From: Microbacterium sp. lyk4-40-TSB-66
GTDB taxonomy: Bacteria; Actinomycetota; Actinomycetes; Actinomycetales; Microbacteriaceae
Direction of reading: 5' to 3'
NCBI RefSeq assembly: GCF_030209475.1
Contig: NZ_JARVRW010000011.1
Coordinates: 62,001 to 126,000 of the forward strand
DNA: 64,000 bases
The notes beneath the pieces were generated by a model, which searched no databases, was not told where the DNA came from, and worked only from the letters and a program-made list of their open reading frames with translations. This document shows, one piece after another, positions 24,152 to 32,445 of this stretch (the stretch's first letter is position 1; every line of letters begins with the position of its first letter). The position numbers were made by a program, and so were the translations under genes.

Positions 24152-26749
24152 ATGGCCGAACTGCTGCACCGTCTCGGAACCTTCGCCGCTCGCCGCGCAT
24201 GGACCGTGATCGTCGCGTGGGTGGTGATCCTCGGGGTCGTCGTGGGGGGCTTCGCGCTCGGTTTCAAGGGACTGAGTTCCAGCTTCGACATCCCGGGCAC
24301 GGCATCCGGAGACGTCATCGCGGAACTGCAGGACGAACTCCCCGACTTCAGCGGTGCGTCCGGCGCGGTCGTCTTCCGCACCGCCGACGGGTCGGCCCTC
24401 ACCGACGCCCAGAAGAGCGACATCACCGCCCTCGTCGACTCGGCGGGAGACCTCCCCGATGTCGCGCGCGTGACCGACCCGTTCGCCACGCAGGCGCAGC
24501 TCGACACGCAGCGCCAGCAGGTCGTCGACGGTCGTCAGCAGCTCGACGACGCCCGTGCCCAGGCCGAGTCGGGCCAGGCGCAGCTCGACGCCGGCTCCGC
24601 ACAGCTCGACCAGGGGCAGCAGCAGCTCGACGCCGGGCGCGCGCAGCTCGACGCGGCGCCCCTGCCCGACGCCCAGAAGCAGGCGCAGCTCGACGAGCTC
24701 GATCAGCAGCAGAGTCAGCTCGATCAGCAACGCGCCGCGCTCGCGCAGCAGCAGACCCAGATCACCGACGGCCTCGCGCAGATCTCCGCGCAGGAGACGC
24801 AGCTCGCCGAGGGCGCCGAACTGCTCTCGTTCGCGGATGCCATCCGGCTCGTCTCCGACGACGGGTCGACCGCGATCGTCAACGTCTCGTTCGGGGAGCC
24901 GCGGCTGGAGCTCTCGGAATCCTCGAAGGAGGCGGTCGTCGAGCACTTCACCGCCGACCCGGTCGACGGGGTCGACGTCGCGTTCAACACCGAGATCTCG
25001 CAGGGCGTGCCCGAGATCCTCGGCGTGGGCGAGGCCATCGGCGTCGCCGTCGCCGCGATCGTCCTGATCGTGGTGCTCGGATCGCTCCTGGCGGCGTCCT
25101 TCCCGATCATCACGGCACTCGTCGGCGTCGCCATCGGGGCCATGGCCACGCTGTCGTTCTCGGGGCTCGTGCAGATGGCGTCCGTCACCCCGATCCTCGG
25201 CGTGATGCTCGGCCTGGCGGTGGGCATCGACTACGCGCTGTTCATCCTGTACCGCCACCGTCGACAGCTGCTGCAGGGTGCCGACGTGGTCGAGTCGATC
25301 GGCCTCGCGAACGGCACGGCGGGCAACGCCGTCGTCTTCGCCGGCATGACGGTCATCGTCGCGCTCCTCGCCCTGAACATCACCGGCATCCCGTTCCTGG
25401 GACTGATGGGCACGGCGGGTGCGGTGAGCGTCTTCGTCGCCGTCCTGATCGCGGTGTCGCTGACGCCGGCGCTGCTCGGGCTGGCGGGACTTCGCATCCT
25501 CAGCCGCCGTGCCCGGTCGCGCGTCACGGTGGCGGGCGAGGCGACGCACCCTCGCCGCGCCGCCCGCGCGGGCGCCCCCGTCGTGGATGCCGGGGAGCAC
25601 CCCCGCCGCGCCGCCCGCACGGGTGCCGTGCCCACCGCGACGAAGGCGAAGCCGATGTCGACCCTTCGCGCCATCGTGACCATGGTGGTGGCCGTCGCCG
25701 CCTTGCTGGTGGTGGCCATCCCCGCGCTGTCGATGCGGCTGGGGCTCCCCGACGGCGGGTCCGAGGCGGAGGACTCCACCGCTTACCACGCCTTCACCTG
25801 GACCGAGGACGCCTTCGGAGCCGGCGCGAACGCCCCGTTGCTCGTCACCGCGGCACTCCCCGCCGGCACCGCCGAGGCCGACGTGCAAGGACTGCAGCTC
25901 GAGGTCGCCCGGGAGCTGTTCGCGCAGGACGACGTCGCGGCGGTCGCCCCCGTCGCCGTCTCCGACGACCGCACGCTGGCGGCCTTCCAGGTGATCCCGC
26001 AAGAGGGCCCGAACGCGGTGTCGACCGAGCAGCTCGTGCGGGACCTCCGGGCACTGCCTCCCGTGGACGGCGACATCGAACTCGGCGTCGCGGGCGCAGC
26101 CGCCATCAACATCGACATCTCCGAGGGACTGGCGGACGTCCTGCCGATCTACCTCGTCGTCGTCGTCGGGCTGTCGTTCCTCATCATGATCATGGTGTTC
26201 CGCTCGCTCCTGGTTCCCCTCATCGCCACCGCCGGCTTCGTCCTCTCCCTCTTCGCCACGTACGGCGCGGTGACGGCGGTGTTCCAGTGGGGCTGGCTGG
26301 GAGGGCTTCTGGGTGTGCACAACCCCGGCCCCATCCTCAGCTTCCTGCCGGTGATCCTCGTCGGCATCCTGTTCGGCCTCGCGATGGACTATCAGCTCTT
26401 CCTCGCCACCGGGATGCGAGAGGCCTGGGCGCACGGGGCGGCACCGCGCCTGGCGGTGGCGCAGGGCTTCCGCGCCGGCCGCACGGTGGTCGCCGCGGCC
26501 GCGATCATCATGATCGCGGTGTTCTCGGGCTTCATCGCCTCCGACTCCGTGATCATCAAGTCGATGGGCCTCGGCCTCGCCCTGGGCGTCCTGTTCGATG
26601 CCTTCATCGTGCGGATGCTGCTCATGCCGGCCGTCATGCACGTGCTGGGCGGGTCGGCCTGGTGGCTGCCGCGCTGGCTCGACCGCATCATCCCCAACGT
26701 CGACGTCGAGGGGTCTGCGCTCGAGCGGCGGCATCCCGCGCACCACTGA
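24152..26749 (+). CDS. MMPL/RND-family membrane exporter with coiled-coil extracytoplasmic domain
   Basis: 865 residues with two repeats of one helix, a large external domain and five helices, the MMPL topology (MmpL/YdfJ-like). Signature segments include GLAVGIDYALFILYR and GILFGLAMDYQLFLATGMREA. The first external domain contains a Gln-rich heptad stretch (about residues 112-225) with repeated QLDxG units. ATG 24152 follows GAGAGGAACCCCGC. It is likely a lipid or drug exporter regulated by the divergent TetR protein. A cytoplasmic loop carries a duplicated HPRRAARxGA segment. Confidence 0.9.
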   Translation: MAELLHRLGTFAARRAWTVIVAWVVILGVVVGGFALGFKGLSSSFDIPGTASGDVIAELQDELPDFSGASGAVVFRTADGSALTDAQKSDITALVDSAGDLPDVARVTDPFATQAQLDTQRQQVVDGRQQLDDARAQAESGQAQLDAGSAQLDQGQQQLDAGRAQLDAAPLPDAQKQAQLDELDQQQSQLDQQRAALAQQQTQITDGLAQISAQETQLAEGAELLSFADAIRLVSDDGSTAIVNVSFGEPRLELSESSKEAVVEHFTADPVDGVDVAFNTEISQGVPEILGVGEAIGVAVAAIVLIVVLGSLLAASFPIITALVGVAIGAMATLSFSGLVQMASVTPILGVMLGLAVGIDYALFILYRHRRQLLQGADVVESIGLANGTAGNAVVFAGMTVIVALLALNITGIPFLGLMGTAGAVSVFVAVLIAVSLTPALLGLAGLRILSRRARSRVTVAGEATHPRRAARAGAPVVDAGEHPRRAARTGAVPTATKAKPMSTLRAIVTMVVAVAALLVVAIPALSMRLGLPDGGSEAEDSTAYHAFTWTEDAFGAGANAPLLVTAALPAGTAEADVQGLQLEVARELFAQDDVAAVAPVAVSDDRTLAAFQVIPQEGPNAVSTEQLVRDLRALPPVDGDIELGVAGAAAINIDISEGLADVLPIYLVVVVGLSFLIMIMVFRSLLVPLIATAGFVLSLFATYGAVTAVFQWGWLGGLLGVHNPGPILSFLPVILVGILFGLAMDYQLFLATGMREAWAHGAAPRLAVAQGFRAGRTVVAAAAIIMIAVFSGFIASDSVIIKSMGLGLALGVLFDAFIVRMLLMPAVMHVLGGSAWWLPRWLDRIIPNVDVEGSALERRHPAHH
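24490..24800 (+). repeat. Degenerate QLD-encoding repeats inside the MMPL gene
   Basis: Units around CAGCTCGACGCCGG recur with 7- to 9-codon spacing and encode the QLD/QQQ heptads of the coiled-coil insert. Such stretches can change length by recombination. They are part of the gene, not a separate element. Confidence 0.55.
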
Positions 26750-26912
26750 GATCCAGCGGTCCGGCCGCTCTCGTGTCTCAAGGGGGCGCCAGGCCGATCG
26801 CGCGGGTGCCCCGCGCACCTCCGTCGCACCGGGCCGACCGCGCGCAAGCCCCATCTCGGGGAGGCGGCGGTGCGCGAGGATTCCGATCACACCTGTTCCG
26901 AGGAGGACGATG

Positions 26913-27101
26913 ATGACTGATCGCGAAGAGACCCAGGACGCCCCCGTCATGGACGGCGCCACCGACGCCGGCGTGGAGGAGAAGAAGGACGGCGCGCGAG
27001 AGCAGCGGGCCGCCGACGCGGCCGTCGCCGACGAGGGACTGCCCACCGAAGACCTGAAGGACGACCTCCGCAGCATCCGCGGCTACGGCGAGGATCGCTG
27101 A
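26913..27101 (+). CDS. Small acidic hypothetical protein
   Basis: 62 residues, highly charged and probably disordered, ending KDDLRSIRGYGEDR. AGGAGG lies 6 bases before ATG 26913; a second ATG at 26910 is too close to the ribosome-binding site. It shows no recognised domain. It lies downstream of the MMPL gene but 160 bp away, so co-transcription is uncertain. Confidence 0.65.
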   Translation: MTDREETQDAPVMDGATDAGVEEKKDGAREQRAADAAVADEGLPTEDLKDDLRSIRGYGEDR

Positions 27102-27371
27102 AGAAGCGCGTACCCACGCAGACGGACGACGACCCTCGTCCGGAGCCACGTGGGGGTAAGGCTCGACGGGCGAGGGTCATCGAGGACGCCAGAGCGGCGT
27201 CATCCGCGCCGACGATGGCGGGGCGGGGTATAGGAAGAGTACGCCGCTCCGGCGCCGTACCGGCCTGATCTCAGGCAATCCGAAGGCGGCGCGGACATCG
27301 CTCCCGGGCGCCGGCGCGGCGGCACTGGGCGTTGCCCCCGGGCGCACGACGCGGCGCCCGGGAGCGGAGGC

Positions 27372-27617
27372 TCACCCGGCGTCGGTCGGGATCTCGCCGG
27401 CGGCGATGGCATCGGCGTAGGTGCGGATGTCGGGGCCGGGCTCGTAGTCGATGAAGCGGTCCTTGATGCGCGCGTTGATCTGGGCGAAGGCCTCATCCGA
27501 CGAGATGCCCTCGTTCTCGCGGGCGATCGCGACGACCGCCTCGCGCAGGACGTTGTCGGCGTCGTCGAGGATCTTCTGGCGTGCGGGTTCGTTCCAGCGG
27601 ATGTCTGAGATGTCCAT
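27372..27617 (-). CDS. Conserved-looking 81-residue hypothetical protein
   Basis: 81 residues, mostly helical, containing ISSDEAFAQINARIKDRFIDY. ATG 27617 lies 7 bases downstream of a -10-like TATCGT (27625-27630), so the mRNA is probably leaderless. No membrane segment or signal is present. Function unknown. The gene diverges from the lipase-like gene. Confidence 0.7.
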   Translation of the reverse strand: MDISDIRWNEPARQKILDDADNVLREAVVAIARENEGISSDEAFAQINARIKDRFIDYEPGPDIRTYADAIAAGEIPTDAG

Positions 27618-27737
27618 GGCCGACACGATAGGACGGGCCCGCGGACACATTTCCGGGGTTGCGCCCGAGGCATGCGTGTGCGGCGCCGGTGGCGCAACCC
27701 GGCTGTTCCCCCGCAGGGTCGTGGCGAGGATGGTCGT

Positions 27738-28442
27738 ATGTCGAGGGATGCCGGGAGACGCGGGGGAACGAGGCTCGGCGTCGCTGTGCGCGACCTGCGG
27801 TGGTGGGTGCAGGACTACGCGTACGCGCTCCGCGGCCAATGGCGCGCTCTCGTGGGTCGGGAGGGACCCGAGGCTCTGTCGGAGGGGGAGGGCACTCCCA
27901 TCGTGCTGCTCCCGGGCATCTACGAGACCTGGCGCTTCCTCGAGCCCCTCGCCCGCGCCCTGCACGAACGCGGCCACCCGGTGTACGTCGTCGACGAGCT
28001 CGGTGACAACCGTCGTCCGATCGCCGAGCAGGCCTCTCGCGTCGCCGTCCTGCTCCTCACGCGCGGCCTGGACGACGTCGTGCTCGTCGCGCACAGCAAG
28101 GGCGGACTGATTGGCAAACACGTCATGGCGTTCCACCCGGCCGGTTCGCGGGTGCGGGCGATGGTCGCCGTCGCCACGCCCTTCGGTGGATCGCGCTACA
28201 GCCGGCTGATGCCCACTCCCTCGCTGCGGGCCTTCGCGTCGGGCGATGCCACGATGCGCGCGCTCGCCGCGGCGGCCGACGCCAACGCGCGGATCGTGTC
28301 GATCTACGGGACCTTCGACCCGCATATCCCGGAGGGCAGCGAACTCGCGGGAGCGCGCAACGTGCGCCTGGCGGACGGCGGACACTTCCGTATCCTCGCC
28401 GACCCCCGGGTCATCGCCGAAGTCGTCCGGGTCGCCGAATAG
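27738..28442 (+). CDS. Alpha/beta-hydrolase, lipase-like
   Basis: 234 residues with IVLLPGIYETW (oxyanion-hole region), the nucleophile elbow AHSKGG and a C-terminal GGHFRIL histidine region, consistent with a Ser-Asp-His lipase/esterase. An N-terminal WWVQDYAYALRGQWRAL segment precedes the core, but no clear signal peptide is seen. Substrate unknown. The start at ATG 27738 is the first that retains the conserved N-terminus. Confidence 0.8.
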   Translation: MSRDAGRRGGTRLGVAVRDLRWWVQDYAYALRGQWRALVGREGPEALSEGEGTPIVLLPGIYETWRFLEPLARALHERGHPVYVVDELGDNRRPIAEQASRVAVLLLTRGLDDVVLVAHSKGGLIGKHVMAFHPAGSRVRAMVAVATPFGGSRYSRLMPTPSLRAFASGDATMRALAAAADANARIVSIYGTFDPHIPEGSELAGARNVRLADGGHFRILADPRVIAEVVRVAE

Positions 28443-28494
28443 GAGACCGCGGTCGACCGGCCGTCGACGCGGTGGGGGAGTCCGGCCGCCCGCG

Positions 28495-29286
28495 TCAGCG
28501 CACCAGCACGGATCGGACGTGGTCGTCGGCGACGAGGTCGCCCGTCGCGACGGCCGTGACCTCGACGGACTCCAGGGTGAGAGCACCCGAGAGGGTCGTG
28601 AGGAATGCGGTGTCGGCCGCGTCCCTGCCGGTCGCGATGCGCACCAGGTGGTCGCGGGGCGCCAGCCGGGTGGCATCCACGACCTCCCAACGTCCGTCTA
28701 CGAAGGCCTCGACCACCGCGTGGAAGTCCATGGGCTCGAGGCCCGGTGCGTAGGCCGAGACCAGTCGCGCCGGCACGCCGCTCGCACGCAGAAGAGCGAG
28801 GGTCAGATGGGCGTAGTCGCGGCAGACGCCCTCTCGCGCCCGGAGGGTGTCGATGGCGGTGTCGGTCGGTCCGCTCGACCCGGGGACGTAGGAGAGACGC
28901 TCCGACACCCACGCCGGCACCCGCTTCACCGTCTCGCGGGGACTCAGTTCGGAGAAGAGGGATGCCGCCTCGCCGAGCTCGTCGGACGGCACGTATCGAC
29001 TCGGCCGGAGATAGCGCACGGCGTCGACGTCGTCGGACTCGGCCGGTGCGGTGGGCGGTGAGACCTGTGCGCGATAGTCGATGATCGCGGTGCCCACGGG
29101 CAGCGTCGCGCGATGGAGCCGCGTGCCGTGGGCGTCGGCCTGCTCCCGGTGCGGCACCGCTCGGCCCTCGACGGTGATCTGCAGGTGCTCCTCGATGACC
29201 CAGCCGGAGGCCGGGGCTATCGACAGGATCACCTCCGCCTCGTCGTCGACGCGCAGGACGACTCCCGCCGTGACCGAGGCGTTCAC
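28495..29286 (-). CDS. Transglutaminase-like cysteine peptidase
   Basis: 263 residues: an N-terminal beta domain and a C-terminal transglutaminase core with the triad C155 (GVCRDYAHL), H189 (DFHAVVEAF) and D204 (VVDATRL). Bacterial members are mostly peptidases or amidases. The GTG at 29286 overlaps the MarR stop by 4 bp (GTGA), so the genes are translationally coupled and the true start is well inside the longer open frame. The association with a redox-type MarR regulator is unusual. Confidence 0.85.
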   Translation of the reverse strand: MNASVTAGVVLRVDDEAEVILSIAPASGWVIEEHLQITVEGRAVPHREQADAHGTRLHRATLPVGTAIIDYRAQVSPPTAPAESDDVDAVRYLRPSRYVPSDELGEAASLFSELSPRETVKRVPAWVSERLSYVPGSSGPTDTAIDTLRAREGVCRDYAHLTLALLRASGVPARLVSAYAPGLEPMDFHAVVEAFVDGRWEVVDATRLAPRDHLVRIATGRDAADTAFLTTLSGALTLESVEVTAVATGDLVADDHVRSVLVR

Positions 29287-29867
29287 GCGGCCGCGCCCGG
29301 GACCGCGTCGGCGTCGGGGAGGAGGGCGGGGCGGGCCATCGATCTCACCGCGCAGCATCCGTCACCCGCGGCATCGCACCCGTCGGCGACCGCGCAGCGC
29401 ATGCGGTGCAGGAACGACGTCACCGCCGCGGTCTCGCTTTCGCTCATGCCGCGAGTGGCCTGCATCATGCGCGCGTGCAGGGCCGAGAGGGTGTCGTGCA
29501 TCTCGACGTCGGCGTGCCCGGTCGTGGAGACCAGGACCTTTCGCCGGTCGGTCGGGTGGGGTCGCCGCTGGAGGTGACCCGAGCATTCGAGTCTGTCGAG
29601 AAGGGCCGTGACCGACGCGGTCGACACGCCGAGGTGCCGCGCGAGGTCGATGGGGGTCACCTCGAGCGCGGATGCCGCGGCGCGGGTGAGCACGCGCAGG
29701 ACGAGCAGTTCGTTCTCGCTCATCGACATCGATGCCTGCGTCCGGCGGCGCATGGCCATCTCGGCGGTGCGGTACGAACGCATGGCCTCCATGATCCGTG
29801 CTCCACGGTCGTCGTCCGCGCTCTCGCTGTACCAGTACGACGGAGGTGATGGCGTGTGGGTCGACAT
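29283..29867 (-). CDS. MarR-family regulator with Cys-rich C-terminus
   Basis: 194 residues: winged helix with LARHLGVSTASVTALLDRL and wing HPTDRRKVLV. The C-terminal part contains five cysteines within about 20 residues (MRCAVADGCDAAGDGCCAV), which could bind metal or sense redox state. It is coupled to the transglutaminase gene. A palindrome ACTTAGTAAGT lies in the divergent intergenic region at 29906-29916. Confidence 0.88.
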   Translation of the reverse strand: MSTHTPSPPSYWYSESADDDRGARIMEAMRSYRTAEMAMRRRTQASMSMSENELLVLRVLTRAAASALEVTPIDLARHLGVSTASVTALLDRLECSGHLQRRPHPTDRRKVLVSTTGHADVEMHDTLSALHARMMQATRGMSESETAAVTSFLHRMRCAVADGCDAAGDGCCAVRSMARPALLPDADAVPGAAA

Positions 29868-29905
29868 CGTCTCTCCTAATATCTCGCTTGCCTATTCGCT
29901 AGTCT

Positions 29906-29916
29906 ACTTAGTAAGT
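29906..29916. promoter_or_regulatory. Probable MarR operator
   Basis: ACTTAGTAAGT is a perfect 5+1+5 inverted repeat centred between the divergent MarR gene and the DUF7882-like gene, in an AT-rich island unlike the surrounding DNA. It is well placed to control both genes. Confidence 0.55.
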
Positions 29917-29948
29917 TGAAACGTAAGCAACGAGCAGAGGGGTACATC

Positions 29949-30320
29949 ATGGCGAAGCTCTACTACGGCACGACCACCGCGCCGATCAGCGTCGACGATC
30001 GCGTTCTGGCTCACGTCAAAGTGGTCGTGGCGACCAAGCTGCGCCGTGGCGAGAGCTTCACCCTCTCGTGGGTGCACGGGGCCGACGAGCCCGTGGGCCG
30101 CTCCACCATCTGGCTGCAGCCGTCGATCCCGCTGCGTTTCGTCTTCGACTCGGAGCAGCCGGAGTCGCTCGACCAGAACCTGTTGAAGCGCATGGCGAAC
30201 GACGCGAATTCCTCGCGCGGCCTCAGCCTCGACGTCGCGATCGACGAGCTCTCCGCGGCACCGGCTCCCGCCGCTCCGGCTCGCGCGAAGAGCGCGCGGA
30301 CCCTCGCCCGCGCCGCGTGA
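29949..30320 (+). CDS. DUF7882-like actinobacterial protein
   Basis: 123 residues. The N-terminus MAKLYYGTTTAPISVDDRVL and the block KVVVATKLRRGESFTLSW match, from memory, a family common in Microbacteriaceae and often mis-named ATP-dependent DNA ligase. The protein is too small to be a ligase. The Ala/Pro-rich tail is probably disordered. It shares its promoter region with the MarR gene. Function unknown. Confidence 0.75.
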   Translation: MAKLYYGTTTAPISVDDRVLAHVKVVVATKLRRGESFTLSWVHGADEPVGRSTIWLQPSIPLRFVFDSEQPESLDQNLLKRMANDANSSRGLSLDVAIDELSAAPAPAAPARAKSARTLARAA

Positions 30321-30461
30321 CCGGTCCGGCGTGGGCCGGGCCGGCCGCGACCGTCGCACTCGTCGGTTCGGCATGGGACACTCCGACCGAACCGATCGCC
30401 GTCGTCGGTGCCGACACCGTCGGCATGCCGTCCCGCTGACTCGTGGCGCTCCCTCGTCTCC

Positions 30462-30710
30462 TCACCCGCGAGGTGGGTCGCCGATAGGGTCCTCGGTCCG
30501 GTCGGCCATGTGGTCGGTGTGCGGGCGTGGCCCTTCTTCGCTGCGTACCCGTGCGACGCCGACGATGAAGATGACGGTGGCGACCGCGAGCAGAGCAACC
30601 TTCGGCGCGTTCGGCGAATCCGCCGGCAGGACCAGGGTCGGCACCGCGCAGATCGCCGCGGAGATCGCGCTCAAGACGGCACCCAGGGGCAAGCGCGTCG
30701 GCGTCCTCAT
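30462..30710 (-). CDS. Small two-helix membrane protein
   Basis: 82 residues with two hydrophobic segments (about residues 9-30 and 36-54) and a polar C-terminus. ATG 30710 is preceded by GGAGACCGG. No family recognised. Confidence 0.65.
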   Translation of the reverse strand: MRTPTRLPLGAVLSAISAAICAVPTLVLPADSPNAPKVALLAVATVIFIVGVARVRSEEGPRPHTDHMADRTEDPIGDPPRG

Positions 30711-30852
30711 CCGGTCTCCCTCCCTCAGGGCTGCGGCCAGCTTAGGCGAGCACATCAGACGGCCCTCATACCCTGCGGCCGCGTGTCCGTCCATGGTCGA
30801 TCGCGGACGGCAGAGCGTCATTAGCGTGGCGCGGACCGACGAAGGGATTCCC

Positions 30853-31437
30853 GTGCGAATCAGAACATCTCCGCTGGCCGTGGCCGTCTTGCTCGCCGCG
30901 CTCACCAACGCTCCCTCACCCGCGTCGGCGGCTGCGACCCCCGCCATCGTCGCCGCACCTTCGTCCCCCGCCATCGGCGAGGTGACGACGATCACCGCGT
31001 CGGGCCTCGGCGGCCTCGAGTCGGCCACGTTCGGAATCGACGACCCGAGTGCCGGGGCGTTCTCCGGCGACGGCGCCGAAACCGGTGCGACGACCGCCGC
31101 CGTGCCCGTCTCGGACGGGTCCGCCGTGGTGGAGTTCACCCCGACCCGCTCGGGCGACATCGTCGTCGCGGTCGGCACCGGAGAGTCGGTGCTCGCCGAG
31201 GTCACCGTCTCCGTCTCGGCGGCGTCGGCGGAACCGGCTCCGACGAGCGGCAGCTCCACGCCCACGGCGACGCCGGCGACAACCGGAGCGGATGACTCGG
31301 CCCAGGCCGAACCCGACTCCGAGGCCGAGGCGGGCCGCTTCGCGTTCGTGCTGATCCCGCTGATCGCGGCCGCGATCATCGTCGTCGGGGGCGTCATCGT
31401 CATCAGCCGCGGGCGCAGACGACGCCGCGGCGACTGA
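30853..31437 (+). CDS. Secreted or membrane-anchored protein with C-terminal helix
   Basis: 194 residues: signal peptide (RIRTSPLAVAVLLAALTNA, then SASAAA-type site), a single beta-rich Ig-like domain, a Pro/Thr/Ala linker, a hydrophobic helix and an Arg-rich end. The layout resembles sortase substrates, but I see no LPxTG/LAxTG motif, so it is probably held by the helix alone. Start GTG 30853 follows GAAGGG. Function unknown. Confidence 0.7.
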   Translation: MRIRTSPLAVAVLLAALTNAPSPASAAATPAIVAAPSSPAIGEVTTITASGLGGLESATFGIDDPSAGAFSGDGAETGATTAAVPVSDGSAVVEFTPTRSGDIVVAVGTGESVLAEVTVSVSAASAEPAPTSGSSTPTATPATTGADDSAQAEPDSEAEAGRFAFVLIPLIAAAIIVVGGVIVISRGRRRRRGD

Positions 31438-31472
31438 GGCGGGATCTCGCCGCCGACGCGCCGTACGCGTTG

Positions 31473-32411
31473 TCAGGGGACGACGTATCCCGCCGCCCGG
31501 ACGAGCCCGTACCACTCGGCCCGCGTCAACGGGAGGTCGGATCCGGCGGCCGCATCGGTGACCCGAGCAGGGTTCGTCGTGCCGAGGACGACCTGCATGC
31601 CCGCCGGATGCCGGGTGATCCAGGCGACCGCGATCGCGAGGGGCGGGACGCCGTACTTCTCGGCGAGTCGATCGATGACGGCGTTCAACTCGGCGTACTC
31701 GGGGTGCCCCAGGAAGACGCCTCCGCCTCCTCGGGTTCCCTGCAGGGGGGACCAGGCCTGGAGCGTGATGCCCTCGATCCGGCAGTACTCGACGAGTCCG
31801 CCGCCGTCCCGCACCGACGACTGCGGGGCGCTCTCCATGTTCGCGGCGAGTCCCTGCACCACGACGGGGGCGTGGGCGATCGACAACTGCACCTGGTTGG
31901 CGACGAGGGGCTGACGTACGGCGGTCCGCAGCAGGTCGATCTGGCGAGGCGTGTGATTCGACACACCGAACGCCCGCACCATGCCCGAGCTCTCGAGATG
32001 GTCGAAGGCGCGCGCGACCTCGTCCGGCTCGACGAGCGCGTCGGGACGATGCAGCAGGAGGACGTCGACGTAGTCCGTCCGCAGGGCGCGCAGCGACGCC
32101 TCCACGGAGGACACGAGGTGTTCGTAGGAGAAGTCGAAGTACGGTCCCTCCCGCACGATGCCCGCCTTCGTCTGCAGCCGGATCTCGCCGCGTTCGGCGG
32201 CGTTCAACCGCAGGGCATCGGCGAACCGTTCCTCGGCGGAGTGCAGGGAGCGCGCGTAGATGTCCGCGTGATCGAAGAAGTCGATCCCGGCGTCGCGCGC
32301 GGCGCCGTAGAGCGCCCGAACCTCGTCGTCGGTCTTGTCGTCGATGCGCATCATGCCGGCGACGACGTTGGGGGCGGTCGAGCCGGTGGTGCCGAGGGGA
32401 ACGTTTCGCAT
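31473..32411 (-). CDS. Aldo/keto reductase
   Basis: 312 residues with the aldo-keto reductase pattern: D-x-x-x-Y region (FFDHADIY), RLQTKAGIV (catalytic Lys), LLLHRPD (His) and GVSNHTP. It resembles YdhF-type NADPH-dependent oxidoreductases. ATG 32411 lies 6 bases after TAGCGT (32418-32423), indicating a leaderless mRNA. Substrate unknown. Confidence 0.9.
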   Translation of the reverse strand: MRNVPLGTTGSTAPNVVAGMMRIDDKTDDEVRALYGAARDAGIDFFDHADIYARSLHSAEERFADALRLNAAERGEIRLQTKAGIVREGPYFDFSYEHLVSSVEASLRALRTDYVDVLLLHRPDALVEPDEVARAFDHLESSGMVRAFGVSNHTPRQIDLLRTAVRQPLVANQVQLSIAHAPVVVQGLAANMESAPQSSVRDGGGLVEYCRIEGITLQAWSPLQGTRGGGGVFLGHPEYAELNAVIDRLAEKYGVPPLAIAVAWITRHPAGMQVVLGTTNPARVTDAAAGSDLPLTRAEWYGLVRAAGYVVP

Positions 32412-32445
32412 CGTCCCACGCTAATGCGCGGAACGACGCGACGGC

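Noticed and set aside
23422..27076. Very long open frames on both strands across the MMPL gene (over 1000 codons each)
   Set aside because: They are shadow frames created by the extreme GC and codon pattern; the MMPL protein in the true frame has clear family motifs and a good ribosome-binding site.
29949..30320. ATP-dependent DNA ligase
   Set aside because: Proteins of this type are sometimes labelled so, but 123 residues without the KxDG nucleotidyltransferase motif cannot be a ligase.
30853..31437. Third LAxTG sortase substrate
   Set aside because: The signal peptide, helix and Arg-rich tail are there but no LPxTG/LAxTG pentapeptide precedes the helix.
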